In this document: piece after piece, positions 54,422-62,707 of the stretch
Numbering within the stretch: the stretch's first letter is position 1
How the letters are laid out: the number at the start of each line of letters is the position of its first letter
From: Patiriisocius_A hiemis
Lineage (GTDB): Bacteria; Bacteroidota; Bacteroidia; Flavobacteriales; Flavobacteriaceae
Length of the DNA: 64,000 nucleotides
Assembly (NCBI RefSeq): GCF_031846325.1
Contig: NZ_JAVRHZ010000005.1
Location: 124,001-188,000 of the forward strand
Direction of reading: 5' to 3'
Translations under genes and position numbers: made by a program
The notes under the pieces: generated by a model
The model's input: only the letters and a program-made list of their open reading frames with translations
Database searches by the model: none
What the model was told of the DNA's origin: nothing

Positions 54422-54570
54422 TTCATTCGTTTTTTACAATGCATAAGTCCAAAACATTTTAAATAACTTACAGAAGGGGTATGTATTTTTTCAGAAAAAC
54501 GATAAAAGCATATTTTTCCTTTAGGAACTCACATTTTTTTGAACAATAGTTAAAAATCAATGTAATGTTA

Positions 54571-54583
54571 GTAACTTGATTAC
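54571..54583. promoter_or_regulatory. Possible CRP/FNR-type operator before the redox pair
   Basis: GTAACTTGATTAC has matching GTAA/TTAC ends in the 210-base gap between the DUF547 gene and the oxidoreductase gene. CRP/FNR-family regulators in Bacteroidota often use GTAAC-type half-sites. Only a weak candidate; a second dyad, CCCAAAATTTGGG (54612-54624), lies just before the start codon. Confidence 0.25.
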
Positions 54584-54631
54584 CGACAGAACACTCGACC
54601 AATAAAAAACACCCAAAATTTGGGCACTAAT

Positions 54632-55930
54632 ATGGAACACATTGTTATTATAGGAAATGGTATTTCTGGAGTTACAACTGCCAGACATATTAGGAAGCTT
54701 TCCGACAAAAAAATTACCATAGTTTCTGCAGAAACAGATCATTTTTTCTCACGCACAGCTCTTATGTATATATACATGGGGCATATGAAATATGAACACA
54801 CCAAACCGTATGAGGATTATTTTTGGAATAAAAACAACATCAATCTTAAGAGAGGTTATGTTGAGAAGGTGGACACAAAGCAGAAAACGCTTCATTTTAC
54901 TGAAGGTGATACCTTACAATATGACAAACTTGTATTAGCAACAGGTTCTAAGCCTAATAAATTTGGCTGGCCAGGACAAGATTTAGAAGGCGTACAAGGT
55001 TTATATTCATTTCAAGATTTAGAGACATTAGAAAAAAACGCACCTAACAACAAAGTGTGTAATAGAGCAGTAATTGTTGGGGGAGGGTTAATAGGAATTG
55101 AACTTGCCGAAATGCTTGCTTCCAGAGCCATCCCTGTTACTTTTTTGGTTAGAGAATCTAGTTTTTGGAATGGTGTATTGCCCGAAGGAGAAAGTGAAAT
55201 GATTAATAGACACATTAAAAATCACCATATAGATTTACGGCTTTCAAACAATTTAAAAGAGATTAAAGCTGATGAAAATGGTAGAGTAAAATCTATAATT
55301 ATTGAAGAAACAGGAGAAGAAATTCCTTGTAATATAGTTGGTTTAACAGCCGGAGTATCGCCCAATGTAGATTTTTTAAAAGAAAGTGGTATTGAGTTGG
55401 GTCGAGGAATAAAAGTAAATAGATATTTAGAAACCAATGTAGAAGATGTGTATGCTATAGGAGATTGTGCAGAGCAAAATGAGCCTATAGGAAACAGACG
55501 CCCAATTGAAGCCGTTTGGTACACAGGTAGGATGATGGGAGAAACGTTGGCTCAAACGCTGTGTGGAAATAAATTAGAATACAAACCAGGACATTGGTTT
55601 AATAGTGCAAAATTTTTGGATATAGAATATCAAACCTATGGATGGGTTTTTTCTAAACCTCGTGAAGGAGAAGTCCATTTTCATTGGAAACACAATGACG
55701 ATACAAAATGCATCACTATAAATACTGAAGAAACTACTGGAAAATTTATTGGAATCAACACGTTTGGGATTCGTATGCGTCACGAAATCTTTGATAAATG
55801 GCTTACTGAAGAACGTACTACAGATTACGTGATTAAACATCTCAAACATGCAAATTTTGACCCAGAATTCTATGCCTCTTTTGAAAACGAAATTTTATCT
55901 ACATACCATAACCAAACAGTAAACGCCTAA
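54632..55930 (+). CDS. NAD(P)/FAD-dependent oxidoreductase
   Basis: This 432-residue flavoprotein has two dinucleotide-binding folds: FAD near residue 5 (IVIIGNGISGVTTARHI) and NAD(P) near 148 (RAVIVGGGLIGIELAEMLAS). ATGSKPN follows the FAD fold and VYAIGDCAE lies near 278. It resembles nitrite-reductase-large-subunit-like and rubredoxin-reductase-like enzymes without their Fe-S or siroheme parts. The ATG at 54632 is preferred over the TTG at 54620, which would add four residues. It precedes a membrane polyferredoxin by four bases, so electrons likely pass between them. Confidence 0.9.
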   Translation: MEHIVIIGNGISGVTTARHIRKLSDKKITIVSAETDHFFSRTALMYIYMGHMKYEHTKPYEDYFWNKNNINLKRGYVEKVDTKQKTLHFTEGDTLQYDKLVLATGSKPNKFGWPGQDLEGVQGLYSFQDLETLEKNAPNNKVCNRAVIVGGGLIGIELAEMLASRAIPVTFLVRESSFWNGVLPEGESEMINRHIKNHHIDLRLSNNLKEIKADENGRVKSIIIEETGEEIPCNIVGLTAGVSPNVDFLKESGIELGRGIKVNRYLETNVEDVYAIGDCAEQNEPIGNRRPIEAVWYTGRMMGETLAQTLCGNKLEYKPGHWFNSAKFLDIEYQTYGWVFSKPREGEVHFHWKHNDDTKCITINTEETTGKFIGINTFGIRMRHEIFDKWLTEERTTDYVIKHLKHANFDPEFYASFENEILSTYHNQTVNA

Positions 55931-55934
55931 CATT

Positions 55935-57524
55935 ATGAGTTCAATACAGAGAAATATGTCATTAACAGGAGATGCATCTAATGTATTAAATGGCACACAA
56001 AAAGTAGCAACTATACTAGGCCTAGCTGGTTTGGCAATTATTGCCCTAGCAGGCTTTAATGTAGATTTTCCTAATAAAGGTCTTTGGCTTATAATCTCAC
56101 TAGTTGCTATCACAGCAGGGATTGTATTATACGCAAAAGGAAGCTATAGTGGAAAACTTGAAGGAATAAAAAACCACGGCGTTTGGTTTAAATCTATTTC
56201 CAATAGAGGGTTTTGGGCATGGATTGCAGGTATCTCTTTAACTGGTTTTTATATTATTCTATACTTTTTTCCAGTTTACTTAGGCCTCAACAACGAGGGA
56301 GAGAATACTGGGGTAATTGCATTATTTGACCCCTTAAGTAAGCTTTTAAGTGGTAACCCTGCAAGCCAATGGTTTGTATATGGAACACTTTATACCATTG
56401 CTATTTTAGCTTTTGGTATAAAGTTTATGTGGAAATATAGACATAACAATTATGAAAAAATTAGAACAATTAGTGTTATGTTTTTTCAGACGGCTTTTGC
56501 TTTTTTAATTCCAGAATTTATGGCGAGGTTAAATAGCGATTCTTTTAACCTTCCCTACTATGATTTAAAAAATATATGGCCTCTTAACTATTATAACTTC
56601 GAACAATATAGGGTAGACAGCTTTATTTCTTCAGGGACAGTAGGCTTGGTACTACTAATTTTTGGGATTGTTTCAATTTTTGTTATTACACCTATTTTAA
56701 CCTATAAATATGGGAAAAGATGGTATTGCTCTTGGGTTTGTGGTTGTGGCGGACTTGCTGAAACTGCTGGAGACCCTTTTAGACATTTAAGTGACAAAAG
56801 CATGACCGCATGGAAGGTTGAAAGATGGGTAATACATAGTGTACTTGTATTTGTAGTTGTTATGACTACAGCTGTTGTAAGCACCTACTTAGGATATGAT
56901 GCTGACAAGTATTGGTTAACAAAAGATGTATTTCTTATTGGCGTAGCAGTATTTTTAACTCTACTTTTTTGTGCCATATGGATTTTTAAAAGACAGGAAC
57001 TTGAAAAAGATGCTCGTTATGGTGCCATTGGATATCTAGTAGTAATTTTAAGTCTTGTTGGGATTCATTATTTCTCTGAAACAAAATTATTTCTTTTTGA
57101 AGCTGAAACTTTACGCACTACATACGGATTCTTAATTGGAGCTATTTTTAGCGGTGTAATAGGTACAGGCTTTTACCCAATTTTTGGGAATAGAGTATGG
57201 TGCCGTATGGGCTGTCCTATGGCTGCTATTCTTGGAATGCAACAGCGTTTATTTTCAAAATTTAGAATCACGACTAATGGAGGACAATGTATCTCATGTG
57301 GTAATTGTTCTACTTACTGCGAAATGGGTATTGATGTAAGAGCCTACGCTCAAAAAGGCGAGAATATTGTACGTTCAAGCTGTGTGGGTTGTGGTATTTG
57401 CTCTGCTGTTTGTCCAAGAGGTGTTTTAAAATTGGAAAATGGACCACTAGAAGGTCGTATTGATGGAAACCAAGTGTTATTAGGGAATGATGTAGATTTA
57501 ATGAGCTTGGTGAATAATAAATAA
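55935..57524 (+). CDS. Membrane-bound 4Fe-4S polyferredoxin (NapH/CcoG-like)
   Basis: This 529-residue inner-membrane electron carrier has about eight hydrophobic segments. Cys motifs are CSWVCGCGG near 263, CRMGCP near 418, and two 4Fe-4S ferredoxin motifs near 450-495 (CISCGNCSTYCEMG and CVGCGICSAVCPRG). It is much longer than NapH, but the cysteine spacing supports several clusters. With the flavoprotein upstream it could couple NAD(P)H to a membrane quinone or periplasmic acceptor. The terminal partner is not visible here. Confidence 0.9.
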   Translation: MSSIQRNMSLTGDASNVLNGTQKVATILGLAGLAIIALAGFNVDFPNKGLWLIISLVAITAGIVLYAKGSYSGKLEGIKNHGVWFKSISNRGFWAWIAGISLTGFYIILYFFPVYLGLNNEGENTGVIALFDPLSKLLSGNPASQWFVYGTLYTIAILAFGIKFMWKYRHNNYEKIRTISVMFFQTAFAFLIPEFMARLNSDSFNLPYYDLKNIWPLNYYNFEQYRVDSFISSGTVGLVLLIFGIVSIFVITPILTYKYGKRWYCSWVCGCGGLAETAGDPFRHLSDKSMTAWKVERWVIHSVLVFVVVMTTAVVSTYLGYDADKYWLTKDVFLIGVAVFLTLLFCAIWIFKRQELEKDARYGAIGYLVVILSLVGIHYFSETKLFLFEAETLRTTYGFLIGAIFSGVIGTGFYPIFGNRVWCRMGCPMAAILGMQQRLFSKFRITTNGGQCISCGNCSTYCEMGIDVRAYAQKGENIVRSSCVGCGICSAVCPRGVLKLENGPLEGRIDGNQVLLGNDVDLMSLVNNK

Positions 57525-57544
57525 TAAAAAACTCTTTTATTAGT

Positions 57545-57571
57545 CCTGAATTTAAAAATACAGGGTTTTTT
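57545..57571 (+). terminator. Likely terminator of the redox pair
   Basis: CCTG-a-ATT (57545-57552) pairs with AAT-a-CAGG (57557-57564), followed by a T-rich run. It lies 20 bases past the polyferredoxin stop. The stem is short and AT-rich, so the call is moderate. Confidence 0.5.
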
Positions 57572-57614
57572 ACCCTAAAAGTTAGGAATAGGTATTAGTT
57601 GCGTCTAAAACCCT

Positions 57615-58118
57615 ATGAAACTATCACGGGTTACTTTTCTACTCTTCTCCGGAATATTTTTAACGACAAATGCCATTGCCCATACTTCCGTTCCTGAAAA
57701 AATGTATGCTAAAGAATACTACGAAAATGGTACATTAAAGGCAGAAGGCTGGGCACTTGGCAACAAAAAAATTAAGTTCTGGATATTTTATCATAACAAT
57801 GGTGCTGTTGCATCCAAAGGGAATTATAAAAACAATAAAAAAGATGGGTATTGGTATTATTACAACACTCAAAATAAACTTATTAAAGAGGGACATTACA
57901 TAAATGGTAGTGCAGAGAATTGGTGGATTTTTTACGATATTGCAAACCAAAAAAAAGCAAAATATCAGTTTAAAGACAATCAAAAAAACGGATTTGCTTT
58001 ACAATACAACAAACAAAAATTAATGCGTGCCGAGAAATATGAAAACGATGAAAAAGTGGGTGAATGGACTTCGGTATGGGCATTTAAAAGGGACAATCCT
58101 GACGTATCACTCAAATGA
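57615..58118 (+). CDS. YwqK/MORN-repeat secreted protein
   Basis: This 167-residue protein has a signal peptide (about 1-22, NAIAH). It then has several MORN-like/YwqK repeats about 20-25 residues long, each with the pattern Y-x-N-G-x-L-x-x-x-G-x-W (EYYENGTLKAEGW; NNGAVASKGNY; YYYNTQNKLIKEG). Such repeats form beta-sheet scaffolds of unclear role; the database name 'antitoxin' for related proteins has no support here. Its stop overlaps the next gene by four bases (ATGA), placing it in an operon with two glycosyltransferases. Confidence 0.85.
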   Translation: MKLSRVTFLLFSGIFLTTNAIAHTSVPEKMYAKEYYENGTLKAEGWALGNKKIKFWIFYHNNGAVASKGNYKNNKKDGYWYYYNTQNKLIKEGHYINGSAENWWIFYDIANQKKAKYQFKDNQKNGFALQYNKQKLMRAEKYENDEKVGEWTSVWAFKRDNPDVSLK

Positions 58119-58810
58119 ATAAAAGGATAAAAGTTATTATTCCGGCCTTTAACGAGGAAGAGTCTATAGCAAAAGTAATTAGTGATATACCAACTATTGT
58201 TGATGAAACTATTGTTGTGAGTAATAACTCTACCGATACTACTGAAGCTATTGCAAAGAAAGCTGGTGCAACTGTTTTAACCGAAAACCGAAGAGGTTAT
58301 GGATATGCTTGTCTTAAAGGAATGGAATATGTTGCTTCTTTAAAAACACCGCCAGACATCATTGTGTTTTTAGATGGTGATTATAGTGATTACCCAGAAG
58401 AGCTTACAAAAATTGTAACTCCCATAATTAAAGAAGATATAGATTTTGTGATTGGAGCTCGAACTAAACATTTACGTGAAGCTGGCTCTATGACCATTCC
58501 ACAGGAATTTGGTAATTGGCTCGCTACCAATTTAATGAAGCTTTTCTTTGGAGCAAAGTTTACAGATTTAGGTCCTTTTAGAGCTATTAAGTATGATAAA
58601 TTACTTGCATTACAAATGGAAGATAAGACCTATGGATGGACAGTAGAAATGCAGTTAAAAGCTTTAAAAAAGAAATATAGTTATACAGAAATCCCTGTAA
58701 AATATAGAAATAGAATAGGTGTCTCAAAAGTTTCAGGAACGGTAAAAGGTGCTATATTTGCAGGCGTAAAAATTTTGGGTTGGATTTTTAAGTACAGCTT
58801 TAAAAAATGA
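58115..58810 (+). CDS. GT2 glycosyltransferase, polyprenyl-phosphate type
   Basis: This 231-residue soluble or peripheral GT2 enzyme is like dolichyl/undecaprenyl-phosphate glycosyltransferases. It has VIIPAFNEEESI at 7-18, NNSTDTTEAIA near 42, the DXD-like FLDGDYSDYPEE near 89 and GPFRAIKYDKL near 152. The C-terminal YRNRIGVSKVSGTVKGA is typical. It has no C-terminal membrane pair. It overlaps its neighbours by four bases on both sides, so all three are translated as a unit. It probably makes a lipid-linked sugar for the following transferases. Confidence 0.9.
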   Translation: MNKRIKVIIPAFNEEESIAKVISDIPTIVDETIVVSNNSTDTTEAIAKKAGATVLTENRRGYGYACLKGMEYVASLKTPPDIIVFLDGDYSDYPEELTKIVTPIIKEDIDFVIGARTKHLREAGSMTIPQEFGNWLATNLMKLFFGAKFTDLGPFRAIKYDKLLALQMEDKTYGWTVEMQLKALKKKYSYTEIPVKYRNRIGVSKVSGTVKGAIFAGVKILGWIFKYSFKK

Positions 58811-60300
58811 TTTTAGAAACCATCATCATAGCAATCTATTCCATTGCCCTCATACTTATCTTTATGTATGCTTTGGCACAGCTCAACTTACTCTTTAATT
58901 ATTTACGTGCTAGAAAAAAGTGTGAAACTAACGTTCCAAAGTTTGATTTATCTAATCCTGAAGAAATTCCGTATGTAACTATTCAGCTTCCTGTATATAA
59001 CGAGATGTATGTAATGGAGCGCTTACTTGATAATATTTCTGAAATTGAATATCCAAGAGAAAAGTTAGAAATTCAAGTTCTTGACGATTCTACAGATGAG
59101 TCTTTTGGTGTTACAGCAAAGCACATAGCAAAACTTCAAGAAACAGGACTAGACATTCAACATGTCACAAGAGAAAATAGAGTTGGTTTTAAGGCAGGTG
59201 CTTTAAAAGAAGGGCTTAAAACTGCAAAAGGTGAGTTTATTGCTATTTTTGATGCCGATTTTCTTCCGAAGAAAAATTGGTTGCTTAGAACCATCCCATA
59301 TTTTAAAGATGCTAATATTGGGGTTGTACAAACTAGATGGGGACACATCAATAAAAATTATTCCATTTTAACACGGGTTCAAGCATTTGCTCTAGATGCA
59401 CACTTTACCTTAGAACAAGTGGGTAGAAATAGTAAGGGGCACTTTATTAATTTTAACGGAACTGCTGGCATTTGGAGGAAAGAATGTATTCTGGATGCTG
59501 GAAATTGGGAGGGCGACACTCTTACCGAAGATCTTGACCTTAGTTATAGAGCTCAACTTAAAGAGTGGAAGTTTAAATACTTAGAAGAGGTAGAAACACC
59601 TGCAGAGTTGCCTGTGGTAATTAGTGCAGCACGTTCACAGCAATTTAGATGGAATAAAGGTGGTGCAGAAAACTTTAGAAAAATGGCAGGTAGAGTACTA
59701 AAAAGTAGTACCGTTCCTTTTAAAACAAAAGTTCACAGTATACTTCACTTATTAAACAGCACAATGTTTTTAAACATTTTAATTGTTGCCATTTTAAGTA
59801 TACCAATGTTGTATATTAAGAATGAATATGAACATTTAAAAATGTATTTCTTAGTAATGAGCTTTTTTGTAATTAGCACCATCATCTTTTTTATTTGCTA
59901 CTGGTTTACATATAGGAGTATTTATGGAGGTGGTATCAAGCAGTTTTTAAAATATACAGGGATGTTTTTCACCTTTTTCTCAATTGCTATGGGCTTTTCA
60001 CTTCATAATTCCATAGCAGTTTTAGAAGGACATATTGGTAAAAAAAGTGAATTTGTACGAACTCCAAAATTCAATTTAAATAAGTTTAAAGACGGTTTAA
60101 AAAGCAATAAATATATCTCCAAAAACATATCTCCAAATACAGTTATTGAAGGTATTTTAATGTTGTATTTTGCGTTTGGAATGTACTCTGCTTTTGTAGT
60201 GGGAGATCAAGGAGGCGATTTTGGTCTTTTCCCTTTTCACCTTATGCTCTTTATAGGGTTTGGGTTTGTATTTTTTAAGAGTTTAACAAGTAAGGTTTAA
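58807..60300 (+). CDS. CESA-like membrane glycosyltransferase
   Basis: This 497-residue GT2 enzyme has an N-terminal membrane segment (about 3-30), a cytoplasmic catalytic core and four C-terminal membrane segments. Active-site motifs are IQVLDDSTDES, FDADFLPKKNW (DxD), TEDLDLSYRA and the processive-type QQFRWNKGG. It resembles ceramide glucosyltransferase or cellulose-synthase-like proteins. With the GT2 upstream and the GT partly seen at the window end it may build a surface glycolipid or glycan. Its TAA stop overlaps the stop of the converging peptidase gene. Confidence 0.9.
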   Translation: MILETIIIAIYSIALILIFMYALAQLNLLFNYLRARKKCETNVPKFDLSNPEEIPYVTIQLPVYNEMYVMERLLDNISEIEYPREKLEIQVLDDSTDESFGVTAKHIAKLQETGLDIQHVTRENRVGFKAGALKEGLKTAKGEFIAIFDADFLPKKNWLLRTIPYFKDANIGVVQTRWGHINKNYSILTRVQAFALDAHFTLEQVGRNSKGHFINFNGTAGIWRKECILDAGNWEGDTLTEDLDLSYRAQLKEWKFKYLEEVETPAELPVVISAARSQQFRWNKGGAENFRKMAGRVLKSSTVPFKTKVHSILHLLNSTMFLNILIVAILSIPMLYIKNEYEHLKMYFLVMSFFVISTIIFFICYWFTYRSIYGGGIKQFLKYTGMFFTFFSIAMGFSLHNSIAVLEGHIGKKSEFVRTPKFNLNKFKDGLKSNKYISKNISPNTVIEGILMLYFAFGMYSAFVVGDQGGDFGLFPFHLMLFIGFGFVFFKSLTSKV

Positions 60301-61532
60301 AAAGTTACCTCAAAAGTAATTATCTCACCACTCCTATTTACAGTAACTTCAATAGTTTGCCCTTCTTCAAAAGTAGCCAAAGCCTTCATATAACTCATCA
60401 TATCTTTGGTTTCTTTGTCTCCTAATTTTATAACGACATCCCCTTTTTGTAACCCTGCTTTCTGTGCAGGCTTGTCCTCACTAATACCATCAATTCTCAT
60501 TCCTTCACCCGTAAAAAGGTAATCTGGAACAACTCCTAATGCAACTTTAAAAGCGGGTACCTCTTCACTTTCATTTTTTGTTTTTCTAAAAGCTAATTTA
60601 CCCGCGCCATCAAGGTCTTTTACAATACTTTCAATATAGCTTGTAATAGTTTCCATGCCATCAAAATTTAGCTTTTCAGTATCATCTGTAGGTTTATGGT
60701 AATCGCTGTGTTGTCCTGTGAAAAAGAATAAAACAGGAATATCTGCAAGGTAAAAAGATGTATGGTCACTTGGACCAATTCCACTATCATTTTCGGCAAT
60801 GTTTAAGTCAAATGTATTATTAGCAAAAAGGGTTTGCTTAAAAATAGGTGAAGTCCCTACACCATAAGCCGCCAAGGTTTTTTCTTCATTAAGACGCCCT
60901 ACCATATCTAGGTTTATCATGTAGTTAATTTTTTTAGCATCTACAGTTGGGTTTTTAACAAAATAATTAGAGCCCAATAAGCCCATTTCTTCCCCAGAAA
61001 AAGCTATAAATAAATAGTTGTTTTTTGGAGCAGGAAGTTGTCTTAGTCTTTCGGCTAATTGTAACATGATGGCTACACCACTTGCATTATCATCTGCACC
61101 ATTGTGTATTGCATCGCCTTCTTCTCTGTATAAGGAACCCTCACCTCCTGTTCCTAAGTGGTCGTAATGCGCCCCAATTACCACAGTATGCTCAGCGTTA
61201 TTATCAAGATAACCAATCACATTGGTTCCAGTAATCATTCCCTCCAAAGTTTCATTGGTATATTCTGCCTGTTCATGTGGGTTGCTACTTGGTTTAAACG
61301 AAAAGGTCTGGGTGTAAGATGCTGCAACACCTTTAGGTTGTAACCCAATGGCTTTTAAACGCTTTTCGATATAGGCAGCCGCTGCCAATTCTCCTTCGGT
61401 TCCTGTTTGCCTTCCGTTTAAAGAATCACTTGCCAAAAAGCTAACATCATCTTGCATGGTAACAGACTGTATTTTCTCTTCTTTACATGAAAAAAATAGT
61501 ATTACTGAAAAAACAATTATAAAAGCACGCAT
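60297..61532 (-). CDS. M28-family zinc peptidase with C-terminal PDZ domain
   Basis: This lipoprotein aminopeptidase of about 411 residues starts at the ATG at 61532 (MRAFIIVFSVILFFSCKEE, lipobox Cys about 16). The frame extends upstream to 61697 but would cross the divergent gene. Zinc ligands are visible: His in IGAHYDHLG, Asp in GADDNASG, Glu pair in SGEEMGLLGS, Asp in INLDMVGRL and His in GPSDHTSFY. A PDZ domain covers about 320-411 (GISEDKPAQKAGLQKGDVVIKLG). It digests peptides in the periplasm or at the surface. Confidence 0.92.
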   Translation of the reverse strand: MRAFIIVFSVILFFSCKEEKIQSVTMQDDVSFLASDSLNGRQTGTEGELAAAAYIEKRLKAIGLQPKGVAASYTQTFSFKPSSNPHEQAEYTNETLEGMITGTNVIGYLDNNAEHTVVIGAHYDHLGTGGEGSLYREEGDAIHNGADDNASGVAIMLQLAERLRQLPAPKNNYLFIAFSGEEMGLLGSNYFVKNPTVDAKKINYMINLDMVGRLNEEKTLAAYGVGTSPIFKQTLFANNTFDLNIAENDSGIGPSDHTSFYLADIPVLFFFTGQHSDYHKPTDDTEKLNFDGMETITSYIESIVKDLDGAGKLAFRKTKNESEEVPAFKVALGVVPDYLFTGEGMRIDGISEDKPAQKAGLQKGDVVIKLGDKETKDMMSYMKALATFEEGQTIEVTVNRSGEIITFEVTF

Positions 61533-61537
61533 ATTCT

Positions 61538-61555
61538 TATTTTTGTACAAAATTA
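61538..61555. promoter_or_regulatory. Overlapping divergent promoter with shared palindrome
   Basis: Plus strand: TATTTTTG (61538-61545). Minus strand: TAATTTTG (61555-61548). Both match TAnnTTTG and share the 12-bp palindrome TTTTGTACAAAA. The two start codons (61532 minus, 61564 plus) are only 31 bases apart, so both transcripts must use this piece. Confidence 0.55.
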
Positions 61556-61563
61556 CTGGATTT

Positions 61564-62694
61564 ATGAGACTTATACTATCTGTTTTACTATTGAGTACAT
61601 TATTTTCTTGCAAGGAAAAGCAAAAAGAACTTGAGCACAATACTGAAGGTGAAGCTACTAAAAAGGAGGCTACTGTTGTATTAGATGAGAAAACCAAAGA
61701 TACACTAATCTATGCCGAAGAAACTCACTTTAAAAACATACGTCAAATCACTTTTGGAGGTGACAATGCTGAAGCTTATTGGAGTTTTGATGACAAACAG
61801 TTAGTTTTTCAATCTAATAATGAAGCCTGGGGAGTTGGTTGCGACCAAATGTTTTTAATGAATATTGAAGAATCTTTTAAAGACAAACAACCTCCTATGA
61901 TAAGTACAGGAAAAGGACGTACAACCTGTGCTTATTTTTTACCAGATAACAAGCATTATGTATATGGCTCTACACATTTGGTAGACGAAAACTGTCCAGA
62001 GGTTCCGCTTAGAAAAAACGGAAAATATGTATGGCCTGTGTATGATAGTTTTGACATTTTTGTAGCAGACCTAGAAGGAAATATAACTGCACAGCTTACC
62101 AAAGAGCCTGGCTATGATGCTGAAGCAACTGTTTCCCCAAAAGGAGACAAAATAGTATTTACCTCAATGCGTAGTGGTGATTTAGAGTTATATACTATGA
62201 ATATTGATGGAAGTGATGTAAAACAAATAACAGATGAGTTAGGTTATGACGGCGGTGCTTTTTTCTCTCCAGATGGTACTAAGTTAATTTTCCGTTCTTC
62301 AAGACCTAAAACAGAGGCAGAAATTAAAGAATATAAAGACTTACTTGCTCAAGGGTTAGTACAACCTACCGAAATGGAACTTTATATCTGTGATGCAGAT
62401 GGAAGTAACTTAAAACAACTTACCAATTTAGGGAACGCTAATTGGAGTCCATTTTTTCATCCGAGTGGTGAGAAAATTTTATTCTCGAGTAATTATGAAG
62501 CAGAACGAGGTTTTCCTTTTAACTTGTATATGATAGACCTAGATGGAAAAAACCTTGAAAGAGTAACACATGGTGAAACCTTTGATGCATTTCCCGTTTT
62601 TTCTAACAATGGGAAATATTTAGCATTTTCTTCTAACCGAAATAATGGTGGTGGAAGAGATACTAACCTCTTTATTGCCGAATGGCAAGATTAA
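61564..62694 (+). CDS. TolB-like/PD40 beta-propeller lipoprotein
   Basis: This protein of about 376 residues begins at the ATG at 61564 (MRLILSVLLLSTLFSCKEK, lipobox Cys about 16). The upstream in-frame start at 61456 lies inside the divergent peptidase gene. WD40-like PD40 repeats are evident: DAEATVSPKGDKIVFTSMR, DGGAFFSPDGTKLIFRSSR, WSPFFHPSGEKILFSSN and DAFPVFSNNGKYLAFSSNR. It is a periplasmic binding scaffold, perhaps linked to the peptidase by the shared promoter region. No catalytic residues are seen. Confidence 0.9.
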   Translation: MRLILSVLLLSTLFSCKEKQKELEHNTEGEATKKEATVVLDEKTKDTLIYAEETHFKNIRQITFGGDNAEAYWSFDDKQLVFQSNNEAWGVGCDQMFLMNIEESFKDKQPPMISTGKGRTTCAYFLPDNKHYVYGSTHLVDENCPEVPLRKNGKYVWPVYDSFDIFVADLEGNITAQLTKEPGYDAEATVSPKGDKIVFTSMRSGDLELYTMNIDGSDVKQITDELGYDGGAFFSPDGTKLIFRSSRPKTEAEIKEYKDLLAQGLVQPTEMELYICDADGSNLKQLTNLGNANWSPFFHPSGEKILFSSNYEAERGFPFNLYMIDLDGKNLERVTHGETFDAFPVFSNNGKYLAFSSNRNNGGGRDTNLFIAEWQD

Positions 62695-62707
62695 GAAATA
62701 GCCTTTT

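Noticed and set aside
57615..58118. Toxin-antitoxin system antitoxin (YwqK name)
   Set aside because: There is no toxin gene next to it, it has a signal peptide and it is coupled to glycosyltransferases. The database name reflects homology only.
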